NCBI GenBank assembly: GCA_035654655.1
Contig: DASRWI010000017.1
Location: 62,001-126,000 of the forward strand
DNA from: DASRWI01 sp035654655
GTDB lineage: Bacteria > Bacteroidota > Ignavibacteria > Ignavibacteriales > Ignavibacteriaceae
Length of the DNA: 64,000 nt
Reading direction: 5' to 3'
The notes beneath the pieces were generated by a model that worked only from the letters and a program-made list of their open reading frames with translations, did no database searches and had not been told where the DNA came from. How positions within the stretch are numbered: the stretch's first letter is position 1; each line of letters starts with the position of its first letter. A program made the position numbers and the translations under genes. Shown here piece after piece: positions 18,302 to 25,715 of this stretch.

Positions 18302-19048
18302 ATGCTTGAAGTAAAAAATCTGTTCGTTAAAGTTGATGGGAAAGAAATACTCAAAGGAATTAATTTATCGGTAAAAGCCGGTGAAGTTCATGCTATAATG
18401 GGACCCAATGGTTCAGGTAAAAGTACTCTTGCTCAAGTACTTGCTGGTCGTGAAGATTATCAGATAACAGGCGGTGAAGTTACTTTTAATGGAAAAAATT
18501 TATTAGACCTTTCTCCTGAAGATAGAGCAAGAGAAGGTTTATTTCTTGCATTCCAATACCCTATTGAAATTCCTGGTGTAAGTAATACAAACTTATTAAA
18601 AACAGCTGTTAATGAAGCAAGAAAATATAGAGGACTCGAAGAAATTGATGCGATTGAATTTCTTTCAATGATGAAAGAAAAAATGAAAGTTGTGGAACTT
18701 GACCAATCTTTAATCAGCCGTTCAGTTAATGAAGGTTTCTCAGGCGGTGAAAAGAAAAGAAATGAAATTTTCCAGATGGCAATGCTTGAACCTAAACTTG
18801 CTATTCTTGATGAAACAGATTCCGGTCTTGATATCGATGCATTAAGAATTGTAGCAAACGGTGTTAACAAATTAAAAAGACCTGATAATGCAACTATAGT
18901 TGTTACCCATTACCAAAGATTACTTAATTATATCGTTCCTGATTTTGTACACGTTTTATATAATGGTAGAATTGTTAAATCCGGTGGGAAAGAATTAGCC
19001 TTTGAACTTGAAGAAAAAGGTTATGACTGGATTAAAGAAGGTAAATAA
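18302..19048 (+). CDS. sufC: Fe-S assembly ATPase SufC
   Basis: The ABC-type ATPase that drives the SufB-SufD scaffold. Its 248 residues include Walker A GPNGSGKST, the ABC signature FSGGEKKRNEIFQ, Walker B LAILDETDSGLDIDAL and the H-loop VVTHYQR. The GEKKRNE form of the signature is specific for SufC among ABC ATPases. It is cytosolic with no membrane domain. It sits between sufB and sufD as in nearly all suf operons, with 27 bases to sufD. Confidence 0.97.
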   Translation: MLEVKNLFVKVDGKEILKGINLSVKAGEVHAIMGPNGSGKSTLAQVLAGREDYQITGGEVTFNGKNLLDLSPEDRAREGLFLAFQYPIEIPGVSNTNLLKTAVNEARKYRGLEEIDAIEFLSMMKEKMKVVELDQSLISRSVNEGFSGGEKKRNEIFQMAMLEPKLAILDETDSGLDIDALRIVANGVNKLKRPDNATIVVTHYQRLLNYIVPDFVHVLYNGRIVKSGGKELAFELEEKGYDWIKEGK

Positions 19049-19075
19049 TTTTATAATTTTCTTATTAAGAAAAAA

Positions 19076-20386
19076 ATGAATCAAAATACAGATATTAAAA
19101 ATTTATATATAGAAAATTTTAAGAATTTTGAAGCTAAACTAAATGGTGGAAGAAATTCACAAGTTCATAAGATTAGACAGGATGCTATTAACAAGCTTAA
19201 TGGTTTAGAATTTCCTATAACCAAATGGGAAGAATGGAAGTACACTAACATAAATCCTATTACTTCTTCTTACTTTAATCCTGATGTAAAAAAGAAATTA
19301 TTAAACAAAGATGAAATTGCAAAATTTCTTTTTGAAGACTTCAATTGCAATCTTTTGGTTTTTGTGAATGGTTATTATTCAAAAGAATTATCAAGACAAA
19401 ATTGTAAAGAGAATTCAGTTATCTTATCTAATATTGCATCTGTATTAAATGAGAAAAAAGAAGCCTTCGATTTACTTGGTAGATTAGCAGTAAACAATAA
19501 TATTTTTACTGCATTAAATACTGCATACTTAAATGATGGTGCATTCATTCATATTCCTAAAAATCTAATTGTTGATGAACCAATACATCTTTTGTTTATT
19601 GCCGATGGAGAAGGTGAGAAAAGTTTAATTCAACCTCGCAACCTTGTTATAGCTGAACCATTTAGTAAATCTACTATTGTTGAGCATTATGTATCATTGA
19701 ATGAAGGAGTTTATTTCAATAACAGTGTTACTGAAATTTTAGTTCAAGAGAATGCTTACGTGGACCATATAAAGCTTCAGGAAGAAAGTAAAAAAGCTTT
19801 TCATATAGGCAGAATGGAAGTTGCCCAGGAAAAATCAAGTAACTTCAGCTCTCACTTAATTTCATTAGGTGCTGAAATTGCAAGAAATGATTTTAATACT
19901 GTCTTCCACGATTCACATTGTGAAAGTATGTTGAATGGATTGTTCTTAATTGATGGTAATCAGCTTTTTGATGCTCATACACTTATTGACCACGCAAAGC
20001 CTTACTGCAACAGCCACGAACATTATAAGGGAATACTTGATGGTAAATCGCGTGGTGTGTTCAATGGTAAAGTAATTGTTAGAAGAGATGCTCAAAAGAC
20101 TAATGCTTTTCAGGAAAATAATAATATTATCTTATCTCAGGAAGCTTTGATAAATACAAAACCCCAACTTGAAATTTTTGCTGATGATGTAAAATGTTCT
20201 CACGGTGCTACAATTGGCAGACTTGATGAAGAAGCAATGTTCTATTTAAAATCAAGAGGAATTGGAACTGAAGCAGCAACAGCAATTTTAATTCACGCAT
20301 TTGCAAGTGATGTCATTAAAAGCATTAAAATAAATGCAATAAGAAATTATTTAGAAGATATTTTAGATAAGAAGTTTAACCAATGA
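19076..20386 (+). CDS. sufD: Fe-S assembly scaffold subunit SufD
   Basis: The SufB-paralogous partner in the SufBC2D scaffold, thought to help iron entry. The 436 residues include the N-terminal WEEWKYTNI motif, the beta-helix core and the C-terminal family signature CSHGATIGRLDEEAMFYLKSRGI followed by AATAILIHAFASDVI. It is shorter and more divergent than SufB, as usual. Its stop overlaps the sufS start in an ATGA, so the two are translationally coupled. Confidence 0.95.
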   Translation: MNQNTDIKNLYIENFKNFEAKLNGGRNSQVHKIRQDAINKLNGLEFPITKWEEWKYTNINPITSSYFNPDVKKKLLNKDEIAKFLFEDFNCNLLVFVNGYYSKELSRQNCKENSVILSNIASVLNEKKEAFDLLGRLAVNNNIFTALNTAYLNDGAFIHIPKNLIVDEPIHLLFIADGEGEKSLIQPRNLVIAEPFSKSTIVEHYVSLNEGVYFNNSVTEILVQENAYVDHIKLQEESKKAFHIGRMEVAQEKSSNFSSHLISLGAEIARNDFNTVFHDSHCESMLNGLFLIDGNQLFDAHTLIDHAKPYCNSHEHYKGILDGKSRGVFNGKVIVRRDAQKTNAFQENNNIILSQEALINTKPQLEIFADDVKCSHGATIGRLDEEAMFYLKSRGIGTEAATAILIHAFASDVIKSIKINAIRNYLEDILDKKFNQ

Positions 20387-21636
20387 ACCATATTGAAGTA
20401 AATACCTCTAAAGCCTCAACTTTTGATGTTGAAAAAATTAGAAAAGACTTCCCTATTCTTAATAAAATGGTAAGGAATAAACCATTAATTTATTTAGATA
20501 ATGCTGCTACAACTCAAAAGCCTTTATCTGTAATAAATAAGATTAGTGAGTACTATTCTCTCTATAACAGTAATGTTCATAGAGGTGTTCATTCATTAAG
20601 TGAAGCAGCAACTAAAGCTTATGAAGATTCAAGAACAAAAATTAAAAATTTCTTAAATGCTTCATCTGAAAGAGAAATTATTTTTACAAGAGGGACTACT
20701 GAATCAATAAATCTTGTTGCTTATTCTTATGGTAGAAAATTCCTTTCTGAAGGAGATGAAATTATTATTTCTGCAATGGAACATCATTCAAATATTGTTC
20801 CCTGGCAGCTTCTTGCAGAAGAAAAAAAATTAAAATTAAAAGTAATTCCTATAAATGATAAAGGTGAATTACTTCTTGATGAGTTTGATAAATTATTATC
20901 ACCAAAGACAAAACTGGTTTCAATAGTTTATATTTCAAATTCTTTAGGCACCATAAATCCTATAGAGTATATAATTAAAAAAGCTCACGAAAATGGAACA
21001 CCTGTTTTAATTGATGCTGCTCAGGCAGTTAATCATATTACAGTTGATGTGCAAAAATTAGATTGTGATTTTCTTGCATTTTCAGGACATAAACTTTTTG
21101 GTCCTACCGGTATCGGTGTTCTTTACGGAAAAGAAAAATTACTTGAAAAAATGCCTCCCTTTCAAGGTGGCGGTGATATGATAGAGAGCGTTACATTTGA
21201 TAAGACTACATACAATGCACTGCCATATAAATTTGAAGCAGGTACTCCAAACATAGCTGGGACAATCGGATTAGGAGCAGCAATTGATTATGTACAGTCA
21301 ATTGGATTTGAAAATATTTTTTCATACGAACTTGAATTATTAAGATATGCTGAAGAAAAAATCAGGGAAGTAAAAGGTATCAGGATAATTGGTGAAGCAG
21401 AAAACAAAGCAAGCGTTTTATCCTTTGTTTTTGATGAAGTACATCCTCACGATGTAGGAACCTTTTTAGATTTTGAAGGTATTGCAATTCGTACAGGTCA
21501 CCATTGTACTCAACCAATTATGAAACGTTATTCTGTACCTGCAACATCAAGAGCATCATTTGCATTCTATAATACAAAAGAAGAAGTAGATGTTTTAGTT
21601 AGCAGCTTAAAAAAGATTATTGAGGTTTTTAAATAA
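20383..21636 (+). CDS. sufS: Cysteine desulfurase SufS
   Basis: The PLP enzyme that takes sulfur from cysteine, leaving alanine, and carries it as a persulfide. It has 417 residues and is a group II (SufS/CsdA-type) desulfurase. The PLP lysine is Lys237 in SGHKLFGPTGIG. Catalytic Cys375 is in RTGHHCTQP, without the long loop of IscS. MEHHSNIVPWQ and DAAQAVNH complete the PLP site. It overlaps sufD by 4 bases and sufU by 1 base (TAATG), so the sulfur donor, acceptor and scaffold are made together. Confidence 0.97.
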   Translation: MNHIEVNTSKASTFDVEKIRKDFPILNKMVRNKPLIYLDNAATTQKPLSVINKISEYYSLYNSNVHRGVHSLSEAATKAYEDSRTKIKNFLNASSEREIIFTRGTTESINLVAYSYGRKFLSEGDEIIISAMEHHSNIVPWQLLAEEKKLKLKVIPINDKGELLLDEFDKLLSPKTKLVSIVYISNSLGTINPIEYIIKKAHENGTPVLIDAAQAVNHITVDVQKLDCDFLAFSGHKLFGPTGIGVLYGKEKLLEKMPPFQGGGDMIESVTFDKTTYNALPYKFEAGTPNIAGTIGLGAAIDYVQSIGFENIFSYELELLRYAEEKIREVKGIRIIGEAENKASVLSFVFDEVHPHDVGTFLDFEGIAIRTGHHCTQPIMKRYSVPATSRASFAFYNTKEEVDVLVSSLKKIIEVFK

Positions 21637-22094
21637 TGGACCAGGAATTAAGAGAATTATATCAGCAGGTTATACTCGACCATAACAAGAGTCCGCGCAA
21701 TTTTAGAAAGATTGAACACGCAAATCATTTTGCCGAAGGTTATAATCCTTTATGCGGAGACAAAATAGATATCTATGCTACTGTTGAAGATGGTGTGATA
21801 AAAGATATTTCATTTATGGGTTCTGGCTGTGCAATCTCAAAAGCATCAGCATCTTTAATGAGCTCATTGATAAAAGGAAAATCTGAAGCTGAAGCAAAAG
21901 AAATTTTTGAAAAATTTCACGACTTAATTACAGGTAAGCTTGGTGAAAATCCTTCAATTGAAGAATTAGGAAAACTTGCTGTGTTTGAAGGAGTTAAAGA
22001 ATTCCCTGCAAGAGTTAAATGTGCCAGTTTAGCCTGGCATACAATGATATCTGCCTTAAGAAAGGAAAATGATGTTGTTTCAACAGAAAAATAA
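21636..22094 (+). CDS. sufU: SufU-type sulfurtransferase/scaffold
   Basis: A 152-residue IscU-like protein of the SufU branch. The three conserved cysteines are Cys40 (NPLCGDKI, with Asp42), Cys65 (GSGCAISKASASLM) and Cys129 (VKCASLAWHT), the zinc-binding and sulfur-accepting set of SufU. The insertion between the second and third cysteines is also a SufU trait. It accepts sulfur from SufS and passes it to SufB. This replaces SufE, which is absent here. It starts on the sufS stop codon. Confidence 0.93.
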   Translation: MDQELRELYQQVILDHNKSPRNFRKIEHANHFAEGYNPLCGDKIDIYATVEDGVIKDISFMGSGCAISKASASLMSSLIKGKSEAEAKEIFEKFHDLITGKLGENPSIEELGKLAVFEGVKEFPARVKCASLAWHTMISALRKENDVVSTEK

Positions 22095-22098
22095 AACT

Positions 22099-22440
22099 AT
22101 GCCTAATACAGAAATAAAAAATACCGTAGTAAATAAACACGAACTTGAAGAAAGAATAATAGGGACTTTAAAAACTTGTTATGACCCTGAAATTCCTGTT
22201 GATATTTTTGAATTAGGTTTGATATATGAAATTAATATAGATGATGAAGCTAATGTGGAAATTAAAATGACATTAACTTCACCTGCCTGTCCTGTTGCAG
22301 GTTCACTTCCTCCGGAAGTAGAAGCAAAGGTTAAAACCGTACAAGGTGTAAAAAGTGTTAAAGTAAATCTTGTATGGAGTCCACCTTGGGATAGGGATAT
22401 GATGAGCGAAGTTGCAAAATTTGAATTAGGATTTTTATAA
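22099..22440 (+). CDS. sufT: SufT-like DUF59/MIP18 family Fe-S protein
   Basis: A 113-residue DUF59 protein with the family motifs TCYDPEIPVDIFELGLIYEI and LTSPACPVAGSLP (conserved cysteine), ending in WSPPWDRDMMSE. SufT helps mature Fe-S proteins in low-GC Gram-positives and many other suf-dependent bacteria; the exact chemistry is unsettled. The frame is open further upstream to 22069, inside sufU, but the ATG at 22099, four bases after the sufU stop, gives the usual length. It is part of the same transcript. Confidence 0.88.
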   Translation: MPNTEIKNTVVNKHELEERIIGTLKTCYDPEIPVDIFELGLIYEINIDDEANVEIKMTLTSPACPVAGSLPPEVEAKVKTVQGVKSVKVNLVWSPPWDRDMMSEVAKFELGFL

Positions 22441-22471
22441 TAATAATAAGTAACTATAAATAGGAGAAGAA

Positions 22472-23002
22472 ATGTTTAATGTTTCACGCGCACCCATTTA
22501 CGATCAGGATGCAGTTCAATTTATGAGAGATGAGCTTTTAGCTGTTGGGTTTGAAGAATTATTGACTCCTCAGGAGGTAGATAAAGCCATCAATGTAAAT
22601 AATGATGAAGTTAATTTAGTTTTCATAAACTCTGTTTGCGGTTGTGCTGCTGGTAGTGCAAGACCTGGAGTTTCACTGGCATTACAAAACAGTAAAATTC
22701 CGGATAAACTTTACACTGTTTTTGCAGGTCAGGAAAGAGATGCTGTTGATGAAGTTAGAAAATTGGTAAAAATTTATCCACCATCCTCCCCTTCTGTAGC
22801 AATGTTTAAGAATGGACAATTAGTTTATTTCATGCAGAGATATGATATCGAGGGTTATGGACCTGAACATATTGCAAAAGAATTAATAGATGCTTTTAAT
22901 GAACTTTGCACAAAACAGGGACCATCCGTCAGTCCTGAAGTTTATGAAAGCATTGTTTATGCAAAATCTTGCGGTTCAAAGATTCCATTAAATAAAAATT
23001 AA
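22472..23002 (+). CDS. BrxA/BrxB-type bacilliredoxin with C-terminal extension
   Basis: A 176-residue thioredoxin-fold protein of the YphP/YqiW (bacilliredoxin) family. The NSVCGCAAGSARPG block contains the CGC active site (Cys56, Cys58). In Bacillus, bacilliredoxins remove bacillithiol from oxidised proteins. Whether this organism makes bacillithiol cannot be seen here; the protein may act more generally on thiols or persulfides. Homologues are about 145 residues, so the last 30 residues (KQGPSVSPEVYESIVYAKSC, a tail with one extra cysteine) are an addition. AGGAGAAG precedes the ATG. It is inside the suf operon, 31 bases after sufT. Confidence 0.88.
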   Translation: MFNVSRAPIYDQDAVQFMRDELLAVGFEELLTPQEVDKAINVNNDEVNLVFINSVCGCAAGSARPGVSLALQNSKIPDKLYTVFAGQERDAVDEVRKLVKIYPPSSPSVAMFKNGQLVYFMQRYDIEGYGPEHIAKELIDAFNELCTKQGPSVSPEVYESIVYAKSCGSKIPLNKN

Positions 23003-23008
23003 GATTAT

Positions 23009-23467
23009 ATGAAATTTAGTGCTCAGGAAGAATATGGTTTAAGGTGCTTACTCAGGATTGGTAAATCTAAAAATGGATTAACCATTCCTGAAATAAGCCA
23101 ATTAGAAGGTTTATCAACTGCAAATGTTGGTAAACTGCTAAGGATACTACGTCTTGGCGGATTTATCGAAAGTGCAAGAGGACAAAATGGCGGCTATAAA
23201 CTTGTTAAACTGCCAAATGAAATCATTATTGGTGAAGTTTTGACGGTTTTAGGTGGTAAGTTTTATGAAAATGATTTTTGCAATGACCATTCAGGAGCAG
23301 CACCAATTTGTGCTAATTCAATTGATTGCTCTGTAAGGTCATTATTAAAAACAATGCAGAATATGTTTGACCAGGTTTTAAGTAAAATAACTCTCAGGGA
23401 TATGCTTGGGAATGAAGAAGAAGTAAAATTACTTACAATAAATCTCGCAGATATAGATTCTAATTAA
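23009..23467 (+). CDS. Rrf2-family regulator, probably Fe-S sensing
   Basis: A 152-residue winged-helix Rrf2 protein. The DNA-binding part is GLTIPEISQLEGLSTANVGK followed by the wing GQNGGYKL. Three cysteines (Cys91, Cys101, Cys107) lie where IscR-type proteins bind a cluster; the spacing is C-x9-C-x5-C. It probably senses Fe-S status and regulates the suf operon, of which it is the last gene, 6 bases after the bacilliredoxin gene. Rrf2 regulators are more often first in such operons. Its operator is not known; the dyad at 16787-16798 is one candidate. Confidence 0.88.
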   Translation: MKFSAQEEYGLRCLLRIGKSKNGLTIPEISQLEGLSTANVGKLLRILRLGGFIESARGQNGGYKLVKLPNEIIIGEVLTVLGGKFYENDFCNDHSGAAPICANSIDCSVRSLLKTMQNMFDQVLSKITLRDMLGNEEEVKLLTINLADIDSN

Positions 23468-23515
23468 TAAAATGCACATCAAAAAGAGAAAAATTTAATT
23501 TTTTTTGAAAATGAG

Positions 23516-23546
23516 TTGCAATAAAATAGGCAGTATATTATATTTG
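23516..23546 (+). promoter_or_regulatory. Promoter of the tRNA-Gly/tRNA-Cys pair
   Basis: TTG (23516-23518), 20 bases, then a perfect TATATTTG (23539-23546) match the Bacteroidota consensus. The predicted start falls about 13 bases before tRNA-Gly. It can also be read as TTGCAA-17-TATATT in the sigma-70 style. Either way it is the clearest promoter in the window. Confidence 0.65.
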
Positions 23547-23565
23547 GACACTTGAAATTTTGAAT

Positions 23566-23638
<73 letters not shown>

Positions 23639-23642
23639 CTTA

Positions 23643-23668
23643 GGATCCACCTTGAGTGGATTTTCTTT
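23643..23668 (+). terminator. Weak hairpin between the two tRNA genes
   Basis: ATCCAC (23645-23650) and GTGGAT (23656-23661) form a 6-bp stem followed by TTTCTTTT. It may be an attenuating terminator or a processing site between the two tRNAs. Confidence 0.4.
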
Positions 23669-23683
23669 TATATACATAATTAA

Positions 23684-23757
23684 GGCGTCGTAGCCAAGCG
23701 GTCCAAGGCGAAGGTCTGCAAAATCTTTATTCATCGGTTCGAATCCGATCGACGCCT
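23684..23757 (+). tRNA. tRNA-Cys (anticodon GCA)
   Basis: A 74-nt cloverleaf. The acceptor GGCGTCG pairs with CGACGCC (23750-23756), and the anticodon loop CTGCAAA reads GCA. The anticodon stem AAGGT/ATCTT contains one G-U pair. The T arm is ATCGGTTCGAATCCGAT. CCA is not encoded. It follows tRNA-Gly by 45 bases and probably shares its transcript. Confidence 0.95.
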
Positions 23758-23761
23758 CTTC

Positions 23762-23797
23762 AAAAGCTATCTCATTAAAATGAGATAGCTTTTTTGT
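23762..23797 (+). terminator. Intrinsic terminator after tRNA-Cys
   Basis: AAAAGCTATCTCATT and TGAGATAGCTTTT pair across an AAAA loop, followed by a T-run. A strong rho-independent terminator for the tRNA transcript. Confidence 0.85.
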
Positions 23798-23803
23798 TTA
23801 ATT

Positions 23804-23915
23804 GTCATTTCAAGAAACAAATCTGAGTGCATTGATTAACAGAGTAATCTTAGTGCGTAAGAATCTTATTGTGATAGGATAAAAAATTAGATTACGACGC
23901 TTCATCCCTTTGAGA
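23804..23915. repeat. Degenerate copy of a dispersed inverted repeat
   Basis: The segment contains GTCATT, GCGTAAGAATCT and AGATTACGACGCT in the same order as the better preserved copy at 46873-46947, but its arms have decayed. Both copies are intergenic. They resemble the widespread GTCATTGCGAGC...GAAGCAATC class of REP-like palindromes. Confidence 0.55.
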
Positions 23916-23949
23916 TTTGCCATATTGGCTTTTTGGAAGACCAATAAAC

Positions 23950-24462
23950 TTATTTTTTTTCTTTCCCTTTTCCAAAAAACATTTTGTACAAACCATAACT
24001 TGCTATTGCTCCCCCAACAATCCCTCCGGTTGTTTTCATAATTTTTGAATTTGCAAATTTCTCCAAACTCATTCCTGTACCTGACTGTTTCAATTCGTTA
24101 TCGCTATATATGGAATCCATAAACTCTAATCTATCTTTTATGGATTTAAAAACTATCGTTACGTGAGAAGTTTCTGTCCTTGGCATAAACTTAATTGCAG
24201 AACTTTCAGGATTATCATCAATGTTATCAATATCTTCAAACTCCCATTTACCTTTGAAGATTGTATATGTTACTACGCTTCTTTTTTCACGGGAATATAA
24301 TGGGTCCTTAAAGACGAGAACTTCCTTCCCCTCTTCATTTACTTCTTTAGTAATTTCTTCCTGATAAGTCGGCTGTTCTTCACTCTCTACAGCTTCTTTT
24401 AAACTTTCACCCTCCTGGGCTTTTTTCTCAAGTATCTTTTTCGTTGATTTGTGTTCGGACAT
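23950..24462 (-). CDS. Uncharacterised acidic protein with C-terminal membrane anchor
   Basis: I do not recognise this protein. The ATG at 24462 (MSEHKSTKK) has AAAGAGAAAC upstream and gives 170 residues; a longer start at 24498 is less likely. The first 60 residues are charged and Glu-rich, probably disordered or helical. A middle beta-like region (about 60-125) follows, and the C-terminus has a short glycine-rich hydrophobic stretch (TGGIVGGAIASYGLYKMFF) before a basic tail GKGKEKK, resembling a tail anchor. It is probably the last gene of a minus-strand group after the VanX-like peptidase, 51 bases away. Confidence 0.7.
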   Translation of the reverse strand: MSEHKSTKKILEKKAQEGESLKEAVESEEQPTYQEEITKEVNEEGKEVLVFKDPLYSREKRSVVTYTIFKGKWEFEDIDNIDDNPESSAIKFMPRTETSHVTIVFKSIKDRLEFMDSIYSDNELKQSGTGMSLEKFANSKIMKTTGGIVGGAIASYGLYKMFFGKGKEKK

Positions 24463-24513
24463 ATTGTTTCTCTTTAGATTAAATATTACCACATACAAAT
24501 TAAAAAAATCTAA

Positions 24514-25236
24514 TTAATAATCATTGATGAATGTTTTACTCATCACTTCTAAATCTTCAAAAGAAATGTCCATTAATTCATAATTTTGAAAATCGTGAAA
24601 ATCAAAATGCCACCATTCACCATTATAAATCATAAAGCCATTTTTTACCATTACATTTTGCAGTATGGCTCTGTCACTTCTGGCTTCAGGAGTTATATTA
24701 TCATAAAAAGCAGCAGCTTTATCAGTAAAATCATCATAAGGAGTAGGCATTTCTACTTCTTTTTTCGTAGATAATTCAATCATTGTAAGGTCTATTGCAC
24801 ATCCTCTATTATGCCGTGAACCTTTCCAGGGGGATGCTACAAAAACTGAATCTCTTATTAGTTCATAAAATTTTACTGTAAACCTGTATGGACGATAAGC
24901 ATCAAAAATCTTTAACCCTAATCCATATTTTTCCAATTCTTCCTGGACTCTTTTTAAGGCTTTTGCAACTTCCAATCTTGCATATGCCTTTGGCTGCGAA
25001 TAAACAATATTATGAGTAAAATTGTCTGCAGTCGCATATTTAATATCTAAAACAATACCAGGGATGTACTCTTCCAGGTCAACAAGTTCTTTGCTGCTGT
25101 CTTCATCAACCATATTGATATATTGCTCAATATCTTTTACAACATAGAGACCATATTCATTAAGCTGCTGAGAAAATATTTGTGATGAAAAAATGATTAG
25201 TGAAAAAAAGAAAATTTTCGCGAAAAGATTTCTCAT
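24514..25236 (-). CDS. Secreted D-Ala-D-Ala dipeptidase, VanX/DdpX type (M15D)
   Basis: A 240-residue zinc peptidase with a Sec signal (about 1-22). The M15D motifs are complete: FDAYRPYR, SRHNRGCAIDL (zinc ligands His142 and Asp149) and EWWHFDF (catalytic Glu207, ligand His210). Family members cleave D-Ala-D-Ala. With a signal peptide and no VanA/VanH genes nearby, a role in recycling peptidoglycan peptides is more likely than vancomycin resistance. Its ATG overlaps the stop of the preceding nuclease-fold gene (ATGA), so the two are coupled. Confidence 0.9.
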   Translation of the reverse strand: MRNLFAKIFFFSLIIFSSQIFSQQLNEYGLYVVKDIEQYINMVDEDSSKELVDLEEYIPGIVLDIKYATADNFTHNIVYSQPKAYARLEVAKALKRVQEELEKYGLGLKIFDAYRPYRFTVKFYELIRDSVFVASPWKGSRHNRGCAIDLTMIELSTKKEVEMPTPYDDFTDKAAAFYDNITPEARSDRAILQNVMVKNGFMIYNGEWWHFDFHDFQNYELMDISFEDLEVMSKTFINDY

Positions 25237-25577
25237 GATAAAGGTTTTCCATTACTATGTTTTTCATGCTTTAAATTTAATGAAATTTCATTAATTACTT
25301 CCCTTACATTATTCTGTATTTCTGTAGTTTCAACTCTTAAAACATTGTACCCCTTTGATTCAAGATATTTAAGCTTTTCCATTTCCAATTCAAATTCATC
25401 TTTGGTGTATGTAATTGGATTATCAATATTTATAATAATTTTATCAGTTGGGATAAAAATATCAATAGTAAATGAATTTAATATATGGTTTGCTTCGATA
25501 TTTTTATCAGGATATACCTTTACAAGTTCTTCGTATAACTTAAATTTTGCACTTTCTTTTTTCTGTTCATTATTCAT
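25233..25577 (-). CDS. Small RAP/DUF559-like protein with degenerate nuclease core
   Basis: A 114-residue protein whose middle (SFTIDIFIPTDKIIINIDNP) and end (KLKYLESKGYNVLRVETTEI) follow the beta-strand and helix pattern of RAP-domain and DUF559/Vsr-like PD-(D/E)XK folds. In active members the second strand reads like EVDG. Here the equivalent is NIDN, so the acidic residue is replaced, and no following catalytic lysine is evident. It is therefore probably non-catalytic, perhaps nucleic acid-binding. This is fold-level inference only. It overlaps the VanX-like gene start by 4 bases. Confidence 0.6.
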   Translation of the reverse strand: MNNEQKKESAKFKLYEELVKVYPDKNIEANHILNSFTIDIFIPTDKIIINIDNPITYTKDEFELEMEKLKYLESKGYNVLRVETTEIQNNVREVINEISLNLKHEKHSNGKPLS

Positions 25578-25715
25578 AAAATGTATGCCATTATTTAAAA
25601 ATATTACTTTATTTTTGAAATTGACCTTTTATCACAATAAAATTGAAATAAATAAAAATTTTATTTAATAAGCATAATACTTTTTTATTAAAATAAACAA
25701 AAGGAGAAATGAATT

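Noticed and set aside
24514..25236. Vancomycin resistance locus
   Set aside because: The VanX-like peptidase has a signal peptide and no vanH, vanA or regulator beside it. A Gram-negative periplasmic recycling role fits better.
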